64,000 nucleotides of DNA from Prosthecobacter algae (GTDB lineage: Bacteria; Verrucomicrobiota; Verrucomicrobiia; Verrucomicrobiales; Verrucomicrobiaceae). Shown in pieces: positions 59,808-64,000 of the stretch (positions are counted from its first letter, which is position 1; each line of letters starts with the position of its first letter). The translations under genes were made by a program, and so were the position numbers. The notes under the pieces were generated by a model that was not told the DNA's origin, did no database searches, and saw only the letters and a list, made by a program, of their open reading frames with translations. The stretch is taken from positions 62,001-126,000 of the forward strand of contig NZ_BAABIA010000012.1 in the NCBI RefSeq assembly GCF_039542385.1, written 5' to 3'.

Positions 59808-60404
59808 TCAGTTGGCCTTCTTCGCACGACCAAGCACGTCGTCTTTTGTCGTGAGAGCGACAGCGACGACTTGGTCGATGAGATCCTGGCTGATTTTTAG
59901 ATCCTTCAGCGTGTTGACGAGGTTTTCGGCGATGGCGTTGAAATGCACTTCAGTGAGACCCATGCCGTCGTGGGCCTTGCGCATGTCCTTGCCTGTCCAG
60001 GGGAGAGGGCCACCAAAAGCTGCGGAGAGAAATTCCTTCTGTTTCCGGCGCTGCTTGTCCATGCTTACATCATCAAAGAAATGCTTCACACGGTCATCAG
60101 CCAGGACTTTGACATAGAAGGCCTCTACAGCTGCATCGATGGCGCCTTTGCCACCAAGCTTTTGATACAGACTGTCCTCACGCGCTTTCAGCCACTTGGT
60201 TTTGCAGGCTTCTTTGGCAAAGGACCACTTTCGGCCCTCATACTCGGCCGTGATGGTCGGATCGACAGGTTTTCCAGTGACAGGGCAGACGGTGTTCGTT
60301 GCGGTTTCAGTCGCGACAGCAGCCGGATCAGCCGCGAGCGCGGCATTGACGAGCAGTGACATGACGAAGGTGATCGTGGCGATGGATGAGAGGATGAGTT
60401 TCAT
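59808..60404 (-). CDS. Exported YHS-like/truncated haemoglobin (group 1) fusion protein
   Basis: 198 residues from the ATG at 60404. Signal peptide (ILSSIATITFVMSLLVNAALA, cleavage near residue 25); the frame is open to 60464. Residues about 38-72 (TVCPVTGKPVDP, YEGRKWSFAKEACKTKW; Cys40 and Cys67) look like a YHS metal-binding domain. Residues about 76-198 are a truncated haemoglobin: SLYQKLGGKGAIDAAVEAFYVKVLADDRVKHFF in parts, FLSAAFGGPLPWTGKDM, and the proximal-haem motif AHDGMGL (His145). Exported globins are unusual; a periplasmic role in NO/O2 or metal handling is inferred. A long hairpin terminator follows the gene. Confidence 0.85.
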   Translation of the reverse strand: MKLILSSIATITFVMSLLVNAALAADPAAVATETATNTVCPVTGKPVDPTITAEYEGRKWSFAKEACKTKWLKAREDSLYQKLGGKGAIDAAVEAFYVKVLADDRVKHFFDDVSMDKQRRKQKEFLSAAFGGPLPWTGKDMRKAHDGMGLTEVHFNAIAENLVNTLKDLKISQDLIDQVVAVALTTKDDVLGRAKKAN

Positions 60405-60645
60405 GGTTGAATATGGCTTCAGTAGGAAGTTTCGGATATTACAGAACTTAACTTCCGTAATCATCTCGTATCCTGCTCAACGGTGCGCGTGTCTTGTTTC
60501 CTTGCGCCACACCAATGGAGGCCCAGTGCTTGCCAACATATGCATGGGGAGTTGGTCGTTGATAGAGGCGAACCAAGAGTGCTGTCAGTGAATCATCACA
60601 ACGGCACTCCAGAGAGTTTTTCCAATCATCCAGGAGGTTGTCATC

Positions 60646-62007
60646 ATGTCCGCCAAAGTAATCACCGCCACGGAAACCCCGATCTGCTACCACCTTGCGC
60701 CTGACCGGAGACTGCTGGATGCGAAGTGCTCGGTGCAAAGCTGTCAGCATCGCCACCCTGGCACTGGTGCCTCCACCACACCGGACATGCCGCCATGCCT
60801 GATGGGGGTCCAGCACCACACCGTGATTCAGGTCGGTGCGGTGAAGCGACTCGCCATCATGGTGACGCCTCAGTGTGGCGGTGAATTCAAAGATGAAGCT
60901 TGGGAGGCGCTGGCGACGATCCGCGCCATCCTGCGGCAGCAAAATGAACCAATGGAGGTGACGATGCAGACGGTGTTCCTTCGTGATCGAGACGACGTGC
61001 CAATGGCAGAGTTGCTCTTTGCTGCATGTTATGGCGACAAGATGCCATTGACGATCTTTGTCGTGCAGCCTCCATGCGAGGGGCGTGGCATCGCCATCGA
61101 AGCGTGGGCGGTGGGCACTCGTCATGCACAGGTGGCCTACCACGGTGAGCATCTGGTGACCGTGGATTACGATGGCATGCGCTGGATTTACGCCTCGGCT
61201 GGCTCTCTGCACCGCGAGGGCCGCACGGCCTATGAGCAGTCCCTGGAGGTGTTTGAGAGCATGCAGCGTGCTCTGGCGCAAGGCGGCGCGTCATTTGAGG
61301 ATGTGGTGCGCGTGTGGCTCTATCAGGGTAGCATCACGGAGGAAGTGCATGGGGTGGAGCGTTACCGTGAACTGAACCGTGCCCGCACAGATTTCTTCGC
61401 GAACATACCCTTCGACAAGCGCCCCCTGCCCTCGCCTCACAATGGTCACGCCATCTACCCAGCCAGCACGGGCATTGGCACGCGCTGCCACGGCCTCATC
61501 ACCGCCTGCATGGCGCTGCAAAGCAAGCGAGACGATGTCTCGTTGCTGGGACTTGAGAATCCGCTGCAAATCTCCGCTTTTGATTACCCCAAGGAGTACT
61601 CCGTCAAGAGTCCAAAATTTGCCCGAGCGATGGCCGTGCGTGTCGGCAATCATGTGACGACGTGGATCTCCGGCACGGCCAGCATTGTGAACGCTGAGAC
61701 GGTTCATAAAGGGGATGCAATGAAGCAGACGGAGCAGACGCTCACCAACATCGAGAAGCTCATCGCCCCGGAAAACTTCGCCCGTCACGGATGGGCAGAC
61801 GCGGGAGCCACGCTGGCAGACCTGGCCAAAATACACGTCTATGTGAAGCATCCTGAGGACTTTGATAAGGTGCGCCAGGTCTGCGAACGCCGCCTGGGAC
61901 GTCTGCCAGCCATTTATGCGGTGGCGGATGTATGCCGCCCGGACCTGCTCGTTGAAATCGAGGGAGTAGCCTTCTCCTCCATTCGCCAAACCAAATCTCT
62001 GACCTGA
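60646..62007 (+). CDS. Chorismatase-like/RidA-fold protein
   Basis: 453 residues, preceded by a strong Shine-Dalgarno (AGGAGG at 60632-60637, 8 bp before the ATG). The C-terminal two thirds resembles chorismatases of the FkbO/Hyg5/XanB2 type: WIYASAGSLHREGRTAYEQSLEVF, VVRVWLYQGSITE, VERYRELNRARTDFF, YPASTGIGTRCHGL, LENPLQISAFDYPKEYSVKSPKFARA (in parts), TWISGTASIVNAETVHKGD and LLVEIEGVAFSS (acidic residue at the usual catalytic end). The first about 60 residues are not recognised. It has no signal peptide. It is followed 9 bp later by the DUF1549/1553 gene, so it appears to be part of that operon. Activity on chorismate is not proven. Confidence 0.72.
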   Translation: MSAKVITATETPICYHLAPDRRLLDAKCSVQSCQHRHPGTGASTTPDMPPCLMGVQHHTVIQVGAVKRLAIMVTPQCGGEFKDEAWEALATIRAILRQQNEPMEVTMQTVFLRDRDDVPMAELLFAACYGDKMPLTIFVVQPPCEGRGIAIEAWAVGTRHAQVAYHGEHLVTVDYDGMRWIYASAGSLHREGRTAYEQSLEVFESMQRALAQGGASFEDVVRVWLYQGSITEEVHGVERYRELNRARTDFFANIPFDKRPLPSPHNGHAIYPASTGIGTRCHGLITACMALQSKRDDVSLLGLENPLQISAFDYPKEYSVKSPKFARAMAVRVGNHVTTWISGTASIVNAETVHKGDAMKQTEQTLTNIEKLIAPENFARHGWADAGATLADLAKIHVYVKHPEDFDKVRQVCERRLGRLPAIYAVADVCRPDLLVEIEGVAFSSIRQTKSLT

Positions 62008-62016
62008 TGACGTGCT

Positions 62017-63597
62017 ATGAAAACCATCCTACTCCTGTGGGCACTGACGGTCAGCGCACTGTCGGCTGAGGAGAATAGTGTTTATGAACTAGGACCACCC
62101 GTGCCGAAATCCGGCGCGAGTCTCAAGCCGCACGAACGCGTGGACGAACTGGTCTTCAGTCGCCAGGACGAACTGGGCATCAAACGCGCGAATCTCTGCT
62201 CAGATGCCGTGTTTGTGAGGCGTGCATTTCTGGCTGTGATCGGCACGCTGCCAACGGAGGCAGAGACGCGGGGCTTTGAAAGCACGAAGGAGTCTGACAA
62301 ACGTGCGAAACTCATCGAGATCCTCATCCAGCGGCCCGAATTCACGGATTTCTGGGCGATGAAGTGGGGTGATGTGCTGCGCGTGAAAGCGGAGTTTCCC
62401 ATCAAGCTGTGGCCGAACGCGGTACAGGCTTACCACCGCTGGATTCACACGAGCGTGCGTGAAAACAAGCCACTGCACATCTTCACGCGGCAACTATTGC
62501 TCGCGAACGGCAGCAACTTCCGCGAGGGCGAGGTGAATTTTTACCGCGCCATGCAGGATCGCAGCCCGCAAGGCGTCGCGGCGACGGTGGCGCTGACCTT
62601 CATGGGCGAGCGAGCCGACAAATGGCCAAAAAAGAAGCTGGAAGCGATGGCGGGCTTCTTTGCACAAGTGGCCTACAAAGCGACGGCGGAATGGAAGGAG
62701 GAGATCGTCTATTTCGACCCTACGGCAGACAAGGAGGGCATCACCAAGCACGCCATTTTCCCAGACGGAACGCCAGCAAACATCAAGACGGGCCTGGACG
62801 ATCCGCGCGCAGTTTTTTCGGAGTGGCTGCTGCAACCGACCAATCCTTGGTTCAGCCGGAGCATGGCGAACCGCATCTGGTCGTGGTTGATGGGACGGGG
62901 CATCGTGCATGAGCCGGATGACTTCCGCGCGGACAACCCGCCGTCGAATCCCGCGCTGCTGGCCTTTTTGGAAAAGGAGTTCGCAGCCTCGAAGTGCGAC
63001 ATGCGGCATCTCTTCCGCGTCATCCTCAATTCGCAAACCTTCCAGCTTTCCTCGATCCCCGCGCAGGATACGCCGGAAGCTGCGGCACAGTTTGCACACT
63101 ACCCCATGCGGCGACTGGAGGCGGAGGTGCTCGTGGATGCGCTGAATCAGATCACCGCGACGAAGGAAACCTACAGCAGCCCGATCCCCGAGCCGTTTAC
63201 GTTCATACCCGAGAACGTGCGCGGCATCGCTCTCGCGGACGGCAGCATCACGAGCACGTTTTTGGAGCTGTTTGGCCGCCCGCCGCGTGACACCGGCTTT
63301 GAGTCGGAGCGTAATCTGAGCACCAGCCCCGCGCAGCGTCTGCATCTGCTGAACTCCAGCCATGTGCTCGGCAAAATCAAAGCCTGCCCGCTGGTGGCAG
63401 AAGCGGATGCTGGAGACCACGATCTGAGCAAGCTGGCGGACAAAATTTATCTCACGCTGCTCTCACGCACGCCCACGGCGGATGAGATCGCGGCGCTGAA
63501 GGCGCACATGACCTCCAGCTACTCCAGCGGGCGAGAGCTGGCCGCCGACATCGTCTGGGCGCTGATCAATCAGCCCGAATTTTATTTCAATCACTGA
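62017..63597 (+). CDS. Exported DUF1549/DUF1553 protein lacking the CxxCH motif
   Basis: 526 residues. Signal peptide (MKTILLLWALTVSALSA), DUF1549 (about 45-235: DAVFVRRAFLAVIGTLPTEAETRGF, FWAMKWGDVLRVKAEFPIKLWPNAVQAYHRWI, in parts), and DUF1553 (about 260-520: PNPWFSRSMANRIWSWLMGRGIVHEPDDFR-like, FLELFGRPPRDTGFESERN). It is about 190 residues shorter than the paralogue at 54.2 kb, and the segment corresponding to VCAQCHNHPF is missing: the sequence passes from TFMGERADKW straight on. It is followed 20 bp later by a DUF1501 gene. It is likely a divergent subfamily that does not bind haem at that place. Confidence 0.9.
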   Translation: MKTILLLWALTVSALSAEENSVYELGPPVPKSGASLKPHERVDELVFSRQDELGIKRANLCSDAVFVRRAFLAVIGTLPTEAETRGFESTKESDKRAKLIEILIQRPEFTDFWAMKWGDVLRVKAEFPIKLWPNAVQAYHRWIHTSVRENKPLHIFTRQLLLANGSNFREGEVNFYRAMQDRSPQGVAATVALTFMGERADKWPKKKLEAMAGFFAQVAYKATAEWKEEIVYFDPTADKEGITKHAIFPDGTPANIKTGLDDPRAVFSEWLLQPTNPWFSRSMANRIWSWLMGRGIVHEPDDFRADNPPSNPALLAFLEKEFAASKCDMRHLFRVILNSQTFQLSSIPAQDTPEAAAQFAHYPMRRLEAEVLVDALNQITATKETYSSPIPEPFTFIPENVRGIALADGSITSTFLELFGRPPRDTGFESERNLSTSPAQRLHLLNSSHVLGKIKACPLVAEADAGDHDLSKLADKIYLTLLSRTPTADEIAALKAHMTSSYSSGRELAADIVWALINQPEFYFNH

Positions 63598-63617
63598 ACC
63601 TCAACCCAACTCATCCC

Positions 63618-64000
63618 ATGAACTCCTTCCTGCCCCCCAATGACATGGCACGCGATGTCGTGCGCCTCACCCAAAACATGGGCGGCATCCCCTTCTCCCG
63701 CCGTGAGGCGCTGCGCCGCTGCGTCTATGGCTCCGCCGGGCTTTTGCTGATGGAGCCCTTCAGCATTAACGCAGCTCCGCGTGCTGCCGCCATCGCCAAG
63801 GATGGCAAGGCGAAGTCGGTCATTCAAATCTGGCTGTGGGGCGGCCCCTGCCACATCGACACCTTTGATCCGAAACCTGAAGCGGGACGTGACTACACCG
63901 GCGCGCTGGATCAAACGCTCGAAACAAACGTCAGCGGCATGCGCATCGGCCAGTTGCTGCCACAGCTCGCGAAGAACGCAGACAAGTACTCGCTCATCCG
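63618..64000 (+). CDS. DUF1501 family exported protein, N-terminal part (runs off right edge)
   Basis: ATG at 63618, 20 bp after the DUF1549/1553 stop, open to the window edge (127 complete codons). A Tat-like region (FSRREALRRCVYGSAGLLLMEPF) is followed by KSVIQIWLWGGPCHIDTFDPKPEAG and GMRIGQLLPQLAKNADKYSLIR in parts, the beginning of the DUF1501 domain. It forms the second gene pair of this kind in the window. Confidence 0.92.
   Translation, partial: MNSFLPPNDMARDVVRLTQNMGGIPFSRREALRRCVYGSAGLLLMEPFSINAAPRAAAIAKDGKAKSVIQIWLWGGPCHIDTFDPKPEAGRDYTGALDQTLETNVSGMRIGQLLPQLAKNADKYSLI

Noticed and set aside
60448..61281. A 277-codon minus-strand open frame
   Set aside because: Antisense to the chorismatase-like gene, which has a strong ribosome-binding site and conserved motifs.

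Overview
The window looks like chromosomal DNA of a member of the Verrucomicrobiota, probably Verrucomicrobiaceae/Prosthecobacter-like (inference). It is GC-rich and carries three loci of the exported DUF1501 and DUF1549/DUF1553 proteins that abound in Verrucomicrobia and Planctomycetes. It also has a peptidoglycan dcw cluster, GlgE, a sulfatase and large multi-sensor kinases. I found no rRNA, tRNA, CRISPR array, prophage or complete insertion sequence.

Layout. 0-1 kb: start of a DUF1501 gene running off the left edge, then an antitoxin-like gene and a PIN toxin broken by a stop codon. 1-12 kb: L,D-transpeptidase lipoprotein, DprA, a GT4 glycosyltransferase, an NfeD-type membrane protease, an SGNH esterase, an enolase-superfamily enzyme, an exported glycosidase-like protein, and Mpl for peptidoglycan recycling. 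12-21 kb: a four-gene minus-strand phosphorelay operon (membrane kinase, receiver, receiver-GAF, 1182-aa hybrid kinase) and a further hybrid kinase whose ATP-binding domain is degenerate. 21-35.6 kb: GlgE followed, in genome order, by a minus-strand dcw operon transcribed rsmH-ftsL-ftsI-murE-murF-mraY-murD-LysM protein-ftsW-murG, with many stop/start overlaps. It has no mraZ and nothing after murG. 35.7-38.1 kb: a zinc-ribbon membrane protein and a putative Na+/H+ antiporter.

38.2-43.8 kb: a nine-gene minus-strand set made of a TetR regulator, a DGPF/YCII protein, an ECF42-type sigma factor with a TPR tail, and small SRPBCC, VOC, DoxX-like and DUF1428 proteins. It ends in a textbook intrinsic terminator and starts at a palindromic operator. 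44-52 kb: a full kdp potassium-uptake operon (small peptide, kdpF, A, B, C, D, E). 52-58 kb: sulfatase, cupin, a 36-aa membrane peptide, and a DUF1549/1553 + DUF1501 pair.

57.7-59.6 kb: a 0.4-kb array of short perfect hairpins, nearly all with three-base loops, bounded by a 28-bp direct repeat and followed by a tyrosine recombinase. 59.8-64 kb: an exported YHS-truncated-haemoglobin fusion, a chorismatase/RidA-fold protein, and a second DUF1549/1553 + DUF1501 pair running off the right edge.

At the scale of the whole window two kinds of small repeat stand out: a 21-27 bp palindromic repeat found three times just after stop codons in the same sense, and a heptamer (GTTAGGC) that looks over-used.
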